Below the pieces are notes generated by a model that saw nothing but the letters and a program-made list of their open reading frames with translations, ran no database searches and had not been told where the DNA came from. Shown in pieces: positions 1 to 9,716 of a stretch of DNA of 64,000 bases; the first letter of the stretch is position 1, and every line of letters begins with the position of its first letter. The DNA is from Ruminococcaceae bacterium R-25 (GTDB lineage Bacteria > Bacillota > Clostridia > Saccharofermentanales > Saccharofermentanaceae), in contig QGFZ01000001.1 of the NCBI GenBank assembly GCA_003149065.1, forward strand, positions 1,054,001 to 1,118,000, written 5' to 3'. A program made the position numbers and the translations under genes.

Positions 1-446
1 ATGATGCTTATGTTCTTGCTTCCCATCGCCTGAGCCGCTTCGATCTTACCTTTGTCAATCTCCAGAAGGCTGCTCTCAACGATACGCGCATACATCGGAA
101 TGCAGCTTGCCGCTATTGCGATGATACATGCGTTGGTGCCGTATGATTTTCCGAAGATCAGTCTTGCGACCGGTATCATGAGGATTATCATGATCATCTG
201 AGGCAAAGACCTTAAACAGTTGATCATCCACCCTGATAATGTGTATGACAGTTTCAGAGGGATCAAGCCGTTCGGATTTGTTATGTCCAGAAGGATGCCT
301 ATGACGATTCCGAACACCAGCATGATCACGGATGATATCGCCGTCATGTAGAGTGTCTCACCGATAGGTCCCCAAAGATCTTTCCAAATCTCAGGAGACA
401 ACGAAGCAAGAAACACTTCCCAAAAAGAAGAATCCAATAAACTCAT
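1..446 (-). CDS. MetI-like ABC transporter permease (partial)
   Basis: The C-terminus is cut off by the window edge. The first 148 residues are visible. They contain hydrophobic segments, a TMAISS stretch near residue 33 and the permease loop around EAAQAMGSKNI, which contacts the ATPase. This pattern is typical of MetI-type permeases of the methionine uptake family. The ATG at 446 follows a GGAGACT ribosome site. The gene lies 11 bp after the ATPase gene and is the sixth gene of the nitrogenase-like operon. It would form the membrane channel of an importer for methionine or a related thioether. The substrate is inferred only from family and context, and no binding-protein gene is visible before the edge. 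Confidence 0.85.
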   Translation of the reverse strand, partial: MSLLDSSFWEVFLASLSPEIWKDLWGPIGETLYMTAISSVIMLVFGIVIGILLDITNPNGLIPLKLSYTLSGWMINCLRSLPQMIMIILMIPVARLIFGKSYGTNACIIAIAASCIPMYARIVESSLLEIDKGKIEAAQAMGSKNISI

Positions 447-457
447 CGCCAGTCTCC

Positions 458-1243
458 TTAAATGCCTTCACCTTTAGTGAATTCAGGACTTTGAAAGAGC
501 ATAAATACCTTTGCAAACAACTCTCCTGTCTTGCTGTGCGGATTCTCGAAGATGTCTCTTACATGTCCGCTCTCAGTGATCTTTCCGCCTTCAAGAACAG
601 CCATTCTGCTGCAGGTGTACCTGATAGCGTCAAGCTCGTGAGTGATCATCAGTATCGTGATCTTGTATTTCTCATTGATCTCCTTTAAGAGATCCAGGAT
701 CTGGATGGTTGTCTGAGGATCGAGCGCCGACGTTGCCTCATCAGAGATGATGAAATCAGGCTTTGTGACGATGGCCCTTGCTATGCCGACTCTCTGCTTC
801 TGTCCGCCGGATAATGCACCCGGATGGGCCTTCAGCTTCTCCGTAAGTCCGACGAGTTCTGCAGTTTCCAATACACGCTGCTTTATCTCTTTTCTCGGAA
901 CTCCGGATATCTCAAGAGGGTATGCGATGTTCTGATAGACCGTCATGGAATCGAAAAGATTGAAGTTCTGGAATATCATTCCCATCTTATGACGCTGCTT
1001 AAGGAGCTGGTCTTTTGAGAGCGACAGAATGTCCGTGTCTCCCAGTTCGATCGTTCCCGAATCAGCCTTTTCGAGCCTGTTGATGCAGCGCGCGAGAGTT
1101 GATTTTCCGGCACCGGAGAAACCGATGATACCGAATATCTCACCCTTCTCGACTTCAAGGTCTATGCCGTCGAGCACCTTCAGCGGCTGGCCGTGCGGGT
1201 AGAATGTCTTATGCAGATCTTTGATCTTCAAATATGCACTCAT
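458..1243 (-). CDS. MetN-like ABC transporter ATPase, short form
   Basis: A 261-residue ABC ATPase. The Walker A motif GFSGAGKS is near residue 42, the signature LSGGQKQR near 144 and the Walker B IISDEATSALD near 165. It matches the MetN family (methionine and related thioether uptake). MetN is usually about 340 residues with a C-terminal ligand-sensing NIL domain, but this protein stops after the ATPase core, so substrate trans-inhibition through that domain should be absent. The start lies 6 bp beyond the stop of the NifB-like gene and the partner permease follows 11 bp later, so the importer is probably co-transcribed with the nitrogenase-like enzyme and may supply its substrate (inference). 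Confidence 0.88.
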   Translation of the reverse strand: MSAYLKIKDLHKTFYPHGQPLKVLDGIDLEVEKGEIFGIIGFSGAGKSTLARCINRLEKADSGTIELGDTDILSLSKDQLLKQRHKMGMIFQNFNLFDSMTVYQNIAYPLEISGVPRKEIKQRVLETAELVGLTEKLKAHPGALSGGQKQRVGIARAIVTKPDFIISDEATSALDPQTTIQILDLLKEINEKYKITILMITHELDAIRYTCSRMAVLEGGKITESGHVRDIFENPHSKTGELFAKVFMLFQSPEFTKGEGI

Positions 1244-1249
1244 TTATCC

Positions 1250-2524
1250 TTACCCGTGGCTGAACGTGTCAACTGCCCTTTCTTTCCTGTCTTTGTATAA
1301 TTCGTTATGTAAATCCTTGCCTTTACCCGGTATGCCGAGGCTGTCTGCCCTGCAGTGCTGGCAGTGACGGAAAACCTCAAGATATTTGCCTGCTTCCTGA
1401 CGGACTTCTTCAAGATCCGCACAGGTCGGGGCAGGTATATCAGCCATCTCATTCTGAGGGATCAGCGGAATGATATTAAGGATCGAAGCACCAAGTCCTG
1501 CTGTTACTTTTGCAACTTCAGGAATGTGCTTATCATTGATCCCGGGAACAAGAACGCTGTTGATCTTAACGACGATTCCCAGTTCAGCTGCACGGCGGAT
1601 ACCTTCAAGCTGTTTCTCTATAAGTAACTTCGCACCTTCCACACCTTCATGTTTCTGTCCCTTCTCATCGATAACAAAGTTATTGATCTTTGCTTCGATC
1701 TCAGGATCTACCGCATTAACAGTTACGGTAAGAGTCTCTATGCCTATCTTTGCGATCTCATCAACCTTATCGGGAAGCCTGAAACCGTTTGTTGACAGAC
1801 AGCAAATAAGCTCGGGAAATGCCTCTTTAACAAGACGGAATGCCTTGAGCGCCTGATCGTTCGCGAGTGTGTCTCCAGGCCCGGCTATACCCACTACAGT
1901 AAGTGCGGGACATAATTCTTTTGCTCTTCTGACTGTTTCAACAGCTTCTTCAGGCTTTAACACCAATGAACTGACACCGGGCTTTATCTCTGATTTGTTA
2001 AAAGCCCTTGTGCAGAACTTGCAGCTGATGTTGCATACGGGACTTACGGGAAGATGCACTCTTCCGGCCGTCACATTCGAATGGCCTCCCAGGCATGGAT
2101 GTCTTTTCTGCAGATTCTCGAAAGAACCTTTTCTAAGCGTCTCATCGTATGCCTTTCTCCTTTTTTCTTCTTTATATTTCGGTGCCAGGATGCTGACGCG
2201 GGAATTAACGACTCTTTCAAGTACATAAGCAACTTCGCGTTCAACATCAACACTTTGTATAAGCTTCTCATCAAGAGCCTGCTTTGCATGAAGGCCAGAC
2301 TTTGCCGAAAAGACGATATTGCAGTCGTCTATCGCGCTTGCAAGGCGCTCGATAAGGGAATCGTCATGCTGGAGGCTTACTCCATAGCTGTCGATCCTTC
2401 TCGTATCAACAAGTTCATATTTCTTAGACTCGGTATCTATCTCATAGATATCGAATCTGTCGGCTACACCGAAGTGTCTGTTGATATTAACGCCGTCTCC
2501 TGTCGCAAATGCTGCTCTGATCAT
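1250..2524 (-). CDS. NifX-like domain fused to NifB-like radical SAM protein (MarB-like)
   Basis: 424 residues. Residues 1-115 (MIRAAFATGDGVNINRHFGV onward) look like the NifX/NafY cofactor-carrier fold. Residues 140-424 look like the NifB radical SAM core: HPCLGG, then the 4Fe-4S motif CNISCKFC (Cys164, Cys168, Cys171), GPGDTL near 216 and a C-terminal CQHCRADSLG. NifB builds the carbide-containing Fe8S9C precursor of nitrogenase cofactors. In common NifB fusions the NifX domain is C-terminal, so the order is inverted here. The gene starts 10 bp after marH with an AAGGA ribosome site. In this operon it most likely makes the cofactor for the D/K component. No nifE or nifN is present in the window. 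Confidence 0.85.
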   Translation of the reverse strand: MIRAAFATGDGVNINRHFGVADRFDIYEIDTESKKYELVDTRRIDSYGVSLQHDDSLIERLASAIDDCNIVFSAKSGLHAKQALDEKLIQSVDVEREVAYVLERVVNSRVSILAPKYKEEKRRKAYDETLRKGSFENLQKRHPCLGGHSNVTAGRVHLPVSPVCNISCKFCTRAFNKSEIKPGVSSLVLKPEEAVETVRRAKELCPALTVVGIAGPGDTLANDQALKAFRLVKEAFPELICCLSTNGFRLPDKVDEIAKIGIETLTVTVNAVDPEIEAKINNFVIDEKGQKHEGVEGAKLLIEKQLEGIRRAAELGIVVKINSVLVPGINDKHIPEVAKVTAGLGASILNIIPLIPQNEMADIPAPTCADLEEVRQEAGKYLEVFRHCQHCRADSLGIPGKGKDLHNELYKDRKERAVDTFSHG

Positions 2525-2534
2525 TGTTTATTCC

Positions 2535-4732
<2,198 letters not shown>

Positions 4733-4733
4733 C

Positions 4734-6233
4734 TTAGATTCCTCCGTTTCCTCTTGCGCATCCTCTGCCTGAACCGTCTCCCTGGAAATATCCGGGATCC
4801 TGTTCGAACCACCACTTGGTGTAAGGATTCGAAGCGTGCTTGGAATAGTTCTTTATGAACTCTATGGAATCCAAAGCATCATCTATTCTTCTTGCATAAT
4901 TAAGTGCGCCCTTGTATCCGATACCGAACTGCTCATCACCGATAAGAAGTGAAGGGATACCGAACTTCGCGCCCCACAAGGTCATTCCGCCGTGTCTTGC
5001 AAGAATAAGATCAGGCTTGATCCTGTTCAGTGCGTTTACAAGCTCGCAAGCCTGCTTGTTGCATACTCTGTAGTCAGGAACGTCACCGTAGTTCTTTACT
5101 GCCTGACCAAGGATATCGAGCTTGTCATCACCACTGTCATAAACAGGATCGTGATGGAACACTGCCGCACCGACGACCTCCATTCCGAGCTCACCGAGCA
5201 ATGTGATAAGCGCCTGGCCATGAGCTGCACCTGCAGTTACATAAGCCCTCTTTCCCTTGAATCTTTCCTTGAGCTTTTCGATCTCAGGAAGATACTTCTC
5301 GTGACCTTCCTTAATGATCTCCTCTGCAATCTCTTCCTTGCCGACGAGCTTACCGAAAGCCCTGAGCCATCTGTCTGTTCCTGCAACACCGTATGCGGGC
5401 GGTACCAATACTTCAGGTACACCGTGAAGCTGGTTCAAACCTGCGCCCATGTATGTCGAGAGCGACGGGCAGATATGAATGGAAGCTGCAGCCTCGCTTA
5501 CGTGTGATAATTCCTCTACCGTTGAGAACGGGATGATATATTGGGGTTCATATCCGAATCTTCTTACGATGTCATCGAAAACATGGCTTCCCCAGAAATT
5601 GATGATATTTACTTTGTTTGTCTTCTTCTCTGCAGGCTTTACAATACCTCTTAATACCGTGTGATATGCGGCATCGAAGCCTGTGGTCCAGATTTTGGAT
5701 CTGAAACCTTCGCAGTTGCATGTTACGACCGGAATTCCCAGTTCCTTGCTTGCTGCTTCAACAACAGCTTCGATATCCTCACCGATGATGCCTGAAGCGC
5801 ATGAAGTAGTTACAAAGATAGCATTGGGATGCTCTCTTTCGTATGCAAGTCTGATAGTTTCTTCAAGTTTTTTTGCTGCTCCGAAAACTGTATCCTTCTC
5901 AAGAATGTTCGTTGAGTAATACCTTCCGAGTGCGGCAGGAAGATTTCTCTTGGTCTGCTCGATCCTGTAGGTGAAATTGAAATCTGCAAACTCACCAGAG
6001 CATCCGATCGGTGCGTGATTGATAACGACCGCATCCCTGATCATTGCGAGCTGGCAGAATGCCTGCTGCTGGTTGCATCCAAGGCACTGAGAGAACTTTC
6101 TCTTGCAGTCATGGAGCTCGCCTTTTGCAGACTTCTCCACGATCTGTGAAGCGCTTCCTGTAAATGCATTGATAGTTCCGAGTCTTTTCTCGCGAATTAC
6201 AACGCTGGGTTCCTTAATACTGATAGTTGACAT
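4734..6233 (-). CDS. NifD-like catalytic alpha subunit of a nitrogenase-like reductase (MarD-like)
   Basis: 499 residues. Probable P-cluster ligands are Cys53 (LGCNQQQ), Cys78 (APIGCSGE) and Cys145 (TSCASGIIGED). Cys255 (SIHICPSLSTYMG) aligns with the FeMo-cofactor ligand Cys275. The residues used by nitrogenase around bound N2 differ: CEGFRSKIWTTGF (from Cys174) has Trp182 and Phe186 where Gln191 and His195 would be, and the His442 region reads IGDEQFGIGYKG with no His. This pattern, together with metY, SDR and LysR neighbours, fits methylthio-alkane reductase, which releases methanethiol from small methyl thioethers in Rhodospirillum rubrum. It is the first gene of the operon, with ribosome site AAAGGAG. 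The exact substrate is not shown by sequence. Confidence 0.85.
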   Translation of the reverse strand: MSTISIKEPSVVIREKRLGTINAFTGSASQIVEKSAKGELHDCKRKFSQCLGCNQQQAFCQLAMIRDAVVINHAPIGCSGEFADFNFTYRIEQTKRNLPAALGRYYSTNILEKDTVFGAAKKLEETIRLAYEREHPNAIFVTTSCASGIIGEDIEAVVEAASKELGIPVVTCNCEGFRSKIWTTGFDAAYHTVLRGIVKPAEKKTNKVNIINFWGSHVFDDIVRRFGYEPQYIIPFSTVEELSHVSEAAASIHICPSLSTYMGAGLNQLHGVPEVLVPPAYGVAGTDRWLRAFGKLVGKEEIAEEIIKEGHEKYLPEIEKLKERFKGKRAYVTAGAAHGQALITLLGELGMEVVGAAVFHHDPVYDSGDDKLDILGQAVKNYGDVPDYRVCNKQACELVNALNRIKPDLILARHGGMTLWGAKFGIPSLLIGDEQFGIGYKGALNYARRIDDALDSIEFIKNYSKHASNPYTKWWFEQDPGYFQGDGSGRGCARGNGGI

Positions 6234-6252
6234 TTTATGTAATCTCCTTTGT

Positions 6253-6281
6253 CAATCACCTATCAACCAAGTAGGTGATTG
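6253..6281 (-). promoter_or_regulatory. Perfect inverted repeat in the 5' UTR of the nitrogenase-like operon
   Basis: Arms CAATCACCTA and TAGGTGATTG are perfect over 10 bp and separated by 9 bp. The repeat lies between the proposed promoter and the ribosome site of the D gene. The same ACCTA-N9-TAGGT core overlaps the -35 box of the metY leader promoter at 9656-9682, so a common DNA-binding repressor is more likely than a chance hairpin. As RNA it could also form a stem-loop just before the ribosome site. Confidence 0.6.
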
Positions 6282-6291
6282 CATGAAAAGA

Positions 6292-6321
6292 ATGATACAC
6301 TTACGGGAATTTAAGTGTTAA
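6292..6321 (-). promoter_or_regulatory. Proposed promoter of the nitrogenase-like operon
   Basis: On the minus strand TTAACA (6316-6321) and TATCAT (6292-6297) are separated by 18 bp. The spacer region holds an inverted repeat CACTTA-N8-TAAGTG (6298-6317), a plausible LysR-type site. A second palindrome, ATAAGT-AAA-ACTTAT (6344-6358), lies just upstream and overlaps the end of the lysR gene. Confidence 0.45.
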
Positions 6322-6354
6322 TACGCAAAAACAATAGTTGGTTATAAGTAAAAC

Positions 6355-7251
6355 TTATGAGGCAAAAGAGCGTAAATGCTCTATATATTTCTCACCCAGT
6401 TCGCTTAACGTGCTGCCGTCGCGCGTAATATAGATGACAGAGGTCTTTTCCCTGCTGTCATAAGGGATTGCTGTATACCTGCTGCCGTTTAATTCTTCAC
6501 AGATAATGCCGGAACAAAGCGTATATCCGTTAACTCCGGTCATCAGATTCAACATAGTTCCGCGGTCATTGACCCTGATTATGTTTCTCTTGGCAAACAT
6601 GCTTACCGGCTCTTCCGACAGATAGATCGGCGCACCTTCTCCCTGTGTAAAAGTCAGGCACGGATATGCCTCCAGGTCTTTTTCTGTCACTCTCTTATAT
6701 TTTGCAAGTGGGTGCTTTGATGACAGATAAGCAAATACCTTGCAGTCAAAGAGCTTGTGATACTGAAGGTTGTTCGCCTTCAGATATTTGATCAGATAAT
6801 TGCTGTTATATTCATCAATGTGTATTATGCCGATCTCGGATCTGAATGTTCTTACATCGTTTATGACATCCGATGTCTTTCCTTCATATATTGAGAAATC
6901 GAACTTGTCAGTACCGTAATTTGAAATCAGCTCAATATAAGATTTAACAGCAAATGTATAATGCTGCGTGGAAACACCGAATCTTATCTTCTGTTCTTTA
7001 TCGATATACCGCTCTTTAAGCAGGTCGTATTGAGCTACGACCTGTCTCGCATAGACAATAAAATCAGCACCTTCTGCAGTGGTGGTAACACCTCTGTTGG
7101 AACGTTCAAATATAGTTATGCCTATCTCATCTTCGAGATCCTTTATAGCATCGGATATTGCCGGCTGTGATACATAGAAACGCTGTGCTGTTTTATTTAT
7201 CGACTTCTCATCTGCAGTAGTGATCGCATACATCAATTGCTGCAATGTCAT
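6355..7251 (-). CDS. LysR-family transcriptional regulator (sulfur-type)
   Basis: 298 residues. The N-terminal winged helix-turn-helix (about 1-60, SINKTAQRFYVSQPAISDAI) is followed by a periplasmic-binding-like effector domain. The stretch FGVSTQHYTFAVKSY resembles LysR proteins that control cysteine and methionine genes in Firmicutes, where O-acetylserine or a related metabolite is the usual effector (family knowledge). It has a GAGG ribosome site and lies 44 bp after the SDR gene, so it may be the third gene of metY-SDR-lysR. The mar promoter lies directly downstream, which makes it the first candidate regulator of that operon. It is similar over its whole length to the LysR at 9717-10631. 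Confidence 0.88.
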   Translation of the reverse strand: MTLQQLMYAITTADEKSINKTAQRFYVSQPAISDAIKDLEDEIGITIFERSNRGVTTTAEGADFIVYARQVVAQYDLLKERYIDKEQKIRFGVSTQHYTFAVKSYIELISNYGTDKFDFSIYEGKTSDVINDVRTFRSEIGIIHIDEYNSNYLIKYLKANNLQYHKLFDCKVFAYLSSKHPLAKYKRVTEKDLEAYPCLTFTQGEGAPIYLSEEPVSMFAKRNIIRVNDRGTMLNLMTGVNGYTLCSGIICEELNGSRYTAIPYDSREKTSVIYITRDGSTLSELGEKYIEHLRSFAS

Positions 7252-7295
7252 GTCTAATTACCTCTGTTTAATATTCCATCATGTCTTATCTTTTG

Positions 7296-8102
7296 TCAGC
7301 GTGTGAGAAGTCCTGCATCAAGAACAAACTGATTTCCGGTCATGTACCTTGCTTTATCGCTTGCTATATACTTAACTGCTTCAACTATATCCTCTGTCTC
7401 GATCCAAGGTGTCTTTAAGAGATTGCCTGCTGATCTTTCAGCGATCTCAATAGCTGTCGTTCCCTCAAGTTCTGCAAGTCCGTCGTTCATCGGTGTATTT
7501 ACGCCTGTCGGATGCAGCGTAACGACTCTGATGCCATAAGGTGCAAGCTCTATTGCCTGGGATTTAGCAAGTCCCACAAGGCCATGCTTGGAAGCCGAAT
7601 AATGGCTCATGCGTCCGAATCCCCTGAGTCCTCCCACAGATGAGTTGTAAATTATCACGCCGCTCTTCTTTTCTATAAGATGCGGAATAACATATTTCGA
7701 TACCAGGAAGCCTCCCTTGAGATTAACTTCGATGAGGGCATCCCACTGTTCCTCAGTAAGTTCCCATGAGTAACCGTAAGCAGCGATTCCGGCATTGCTG
7801 AACAGGATGTCTATTCCGCCGAACTCGTTTACTCCGCGGTCAACGGCCTCTTTTACGTCTGATGCCTTACGGACATCCCCTGCATAGATCAGGATCTTTC
7901 CTCCAACGGCTTCCACATCGCTCTTGAGCTTTTCGAGATCCTCATTGGATGATCTGTTATAAGCCGGATATTCTATCCTTGCTCCAAGATCGAAAGCGAT
8001 AATGTTCGCGCCCTCTTGTGCAAAAGCTATTGCCACAGCTCTGCCCTGGCCTTTTGCGGCGCCGGTGATAAATATGGTTTTCCCTTCAAATTCACGTGAC
8101 AT
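7296..8102 (-). CDS. SDR-family NAD(P)-dependent oxidoreductase
   Basis: 268 residues of classical short-chain dehydrogenase fold. The cofactor motif TGAAKGQGRA is near residue 14, NNAG-type SNAG near 106, catalytic Ser in YNSSVGG and catalytic YSASK near 168. A longer loop after the first beta-alpha-beta unit (residues 40-60) resembles carveol/mycofactocin-type SDR subfamilies. It starts 18 bp after metY with a GGAGG ribosome site, so it shares the metY attenuator. In Mar-containing salvage routes an alcohol such as 2-methylthioethanol feeds the reductase; an aldehyde/alcohol interconversion by this SDR would fit but is inference. Substrate cannot be read from sequence. Confidence 0.85.
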   Translation of the reverse strand: MSREFEGKTIFITGAAKGQGRAVAIAFAQEGANIIAFDLGARIEYPAYNRSSNEDLEKLKSDVEAVGGKILIYAGDVRKASDVKEAVDRGVNEFGGIDILFSNAGIAAYGYSWELTEEQWDALIEVNLKGGFLVSKYVIPHLIEKKSGVIIYNSSVGGLRGFGRMSHYSASKHGLVGLAKSQAIELAPYGIRVVTLHPTGVNTPMNDGLAELEGTTAIEIAERSAGNLLKTPWIETEDIVEAVKYIASDKARYMTGNQFVLDAGLLTR

Positions 8103-8120
8103 GTTCTTACGCCTCCTTCA

Positions 8121-9419
8121 TCAGGCAAAAGCCTTTTCGAAGGCCTGTGTAAGATCGCTTATGAGATCTTCTGCGTCTTCAAGACCAATAGACAGTCTGA
8201 TAAGGTTAGCCGGAACATCAGCAAGTTCAAGCTGATCGGGTTCAAGCTCTGTATGAGTATTTTCCGGCGGATTTGTGATGAGTGATCTTACATCGCCGAT
8301 ATTTACGTGATAGTTAAAGTTCTTAAGAGATTTGATGAAGATACCTTCCTGTTCTCTGGTACCCTTAAAACCGAATGAGAGAAGTGCTCCGGGGCCCTTA
8401 GGGAAATCCCTGTCAGCTAAATCTTTAAACTGACTTCCCTTTGCATATGGATATCTTACAAACTCTACCTCACCGCGGCTCTCAAGGAATTCAACGACCT
8501 TTCTTACTGTCTGGACCTTCTTATCAAGTCTTACTGAAAGCGTCGATAAGCCCTGAAGAACAAGATAAGACTCGAAAGAACCTAAAGCACCGCCGAAAAA
8601 CTCAGTGAAGAAGATCTTAAGGGATGCAATAACAGGTGCACCGGGAATGAACTCAACAGCGCTTCTCTTATTATTCTGAAGATCTCTCATCTTCCAGCTC
8701 TTCTCATAGAACTGGGGATACTTCTTCTCATCGAACGGGAAGTCACCCTTCTCAACAACGATTCCTGCAATTACATTGCCGTGACCGTTGATCTCCTTGG
8801 TTGCAGAGTAAACGATAATGTCTGCGCCATGCTCGAAAGGTCTGTAGAGATACGGTGTAGCTACTGTATTGTCTACGACAACAGGCACGCCATGTTCATG
8901 CGCGATCTTTGCGATAGCATCGATATCATAAAGCTCGATATTAGGGTTGCTGATGGACTCAAGGTATACCGCTCTTGTATTCTCATCGATAAGTTCACCA
9001 TATGCTGCGGGATTTGTTCTGTCCTTAACAAATCTCGTATCCACGCCGTACTTAGGCAGGAATTCTGCAAGATCTAACTGTGCCGCACCGTAAAGTGATG
9101 AACCGGCAACGATATTGCCGCCACCTTGTGCAAGTAAAAGAAGCGTATATGTAATAGCAGCCATTCCTGAAGAAAGTGCTACTGCAGCCTTGCCTCCGTC
9201 AAGTTCTGCTATCCTCGTCTCAAGGATCGATCCTGTCGGAGTGCCCACTCTGGAATAAATACCGCCTGCCTCTGCACCGGTCCAGAGTCTTCTTGTTCTG
9301 TCGATATCGTGAAGATCGAATGAAGCGGTCTGATAGATGGGCGGAACTACCGAATTAAAGTGCTCTGATGATTCATATCCTGCTCTTATAGCCTTTGCGC
9401 TGAAACTGTTTTCTGACAT
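8121..9419 (-). CDS. metY: O-acetylhomoserine sulfhydrylase (aminocarboxypropyltransferase)
   Basis: 432 residues, the full length of the MetY family of PLP enzymes (Cys/Met metabolism, fold type I). The PLP lysine is Lys208 in YSATKEINGHG. YSRVGTPT near 55 and SSGMAAI near 83 are the substrate and phosphate-binding stretches. It condenses O-acetylhomoserine with sulfide to homocysteine, or with methanethiol directly to methionine. Beside a Mar-like reductase the methanethiol reaction is attractive (inference). Ribosome site AGGAGG. The gene follows a Cys-rich leader ORF and terminator, and runs into the SDR gene after 18 bp. A second full-length MetY is at 16603-17898 on the other strand. 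Confidence 0.93.
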   Translation of the reverse strand: MSENSFSAKAIRAGYESSEHFNSVVPPIYQTASFDLHDIDRTRRLWTGAEAGGIYSRVGTPTGSILETRIAELDGGKAAVALSSGMAAITYTLLLLAQGGGNIVAGSSLYGAAQLDLAEFLPKYGVDTRFVKDRTNPAAYGELIDENTRAVYLESISNPNIELYDIDAIAKIAHEHGVPVVVDNTVATPYLYRPFEHGADIIVYSATKEINGHGNVIAGIVVEKGDFPFDEKKYPQFYEKSWKMRDLQNNKRSAVEFIPGAPVIASLKIFFTEFFGGALGSFESYLVLQGLSTLSVRLDKKVQTVRKVVEFLESRGEVEFVRYPYAKGSQFKDLADRDFPKGPGALLSFGFKGTREQEGIFIKSLKNFNYHVNIGDVRSLITNPPENTHTELEPDQLELADVPANLIRLSIGLEDAEDLISDLTQAFEKAFA

Positions 9420-9450
9420 TGTTATATCCTCCTGATAATGTGTGTTTTCG

Positions 9451-9486
9451 AAAAAAAAGCCCGGGGGCTTGTTGAACTCCCGGGCC
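9451..9486 (-). terminator. Attenuator terminator before metY
   Basis: On the minus strand a GCCCGGG/CCCGGGC stem (9479-9485 with 9459-9465) is followed by at least eight U, 30 bp before the metY start. It can only regulate metY by premature termination. The 5' arm with its flank (9475-9485) is perfectly complementary over 11 nt to 9558-9568 inside the leader ORF, giving a mutually exclusive antiterminator. Confidence 0.85.
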
Positions 9487-9517
9487 AGATAAAGTTAAGT
9501 GTATCTTGTATTAAAGC

Positions 9518-9613
9518 TTATTTTAAACATCGACATGACACACCGGTCAATCCATTTGCCCGGGAGTTAAGCATTCGACAACACATCATGATGTTTGCTG
9601 AAATGCGGTTCAT
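9518..9613 (-). CDS. Cys/Met-rich leader peptide of the metY operon
   Basis: A 31-codon ORF starting MNRISANIMMCCRM and ending VSCRCLK, with a good AAGGAG ribosome site (GGAG 8 bp before ATG) and a strong promoter upstream. It has four Met after the start or within the MMCCRM block counted with the initiator, and four Cys, including an MMCC cluster. The 11-nt antiterminator segment AACTCCCGGGC covers codons 16-19. A ribosome paused at codons 10-12 would leave this segment free to pair with the terminator arm. Sensing of cysteine or methionine supply is inferred. The polarity is less certain than at cysE, because a ribosome that has moved on to the late Cys codons also frees the segment. Confidence 0.75.
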   Translation of the reverse strand: MNRISANIMMCCRMLNSRANGLTGVSCRCLK

Positions 9614-9644
9614 ATCATGTCTCCTTTTCTGAAAGTATGATGGA

Positions 9645-9682
9645 ATGTTAACCGAATTTACCTACTATGTCAATAGGTAATT
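9645..9682 (-). promoter_or_regulatory. Promoter of the metY leader with overlapping operator
   Basis: TTGACA (9668-9673) and TAACAT (9645-9650) are separated by 17 bp, close to the sigma-A consensus. An inverted repeat with arms ATTTACCTA and TAGGTAATT and a 9-bp spacer (9656-9682) is centred on the -35 box, one mismatch in nine pairs. The same core is present in the mar 5' UTR. Occupation would block RNA polymerase, so a repressor is the simplest reading. Confidence 0.75.
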
Positions 9683-9716
9683 TCTTTCCTCATGATTATC
9701 GTATATAGATTACTTC

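Noticed and set aside
9420-9716. SAM riboswitch or T-box before metY
   Set aside because: The leader is too short and lacks the T-box sequence and specifier stem. It contains a translated Cys/Met ORF and a simple terminator instead.
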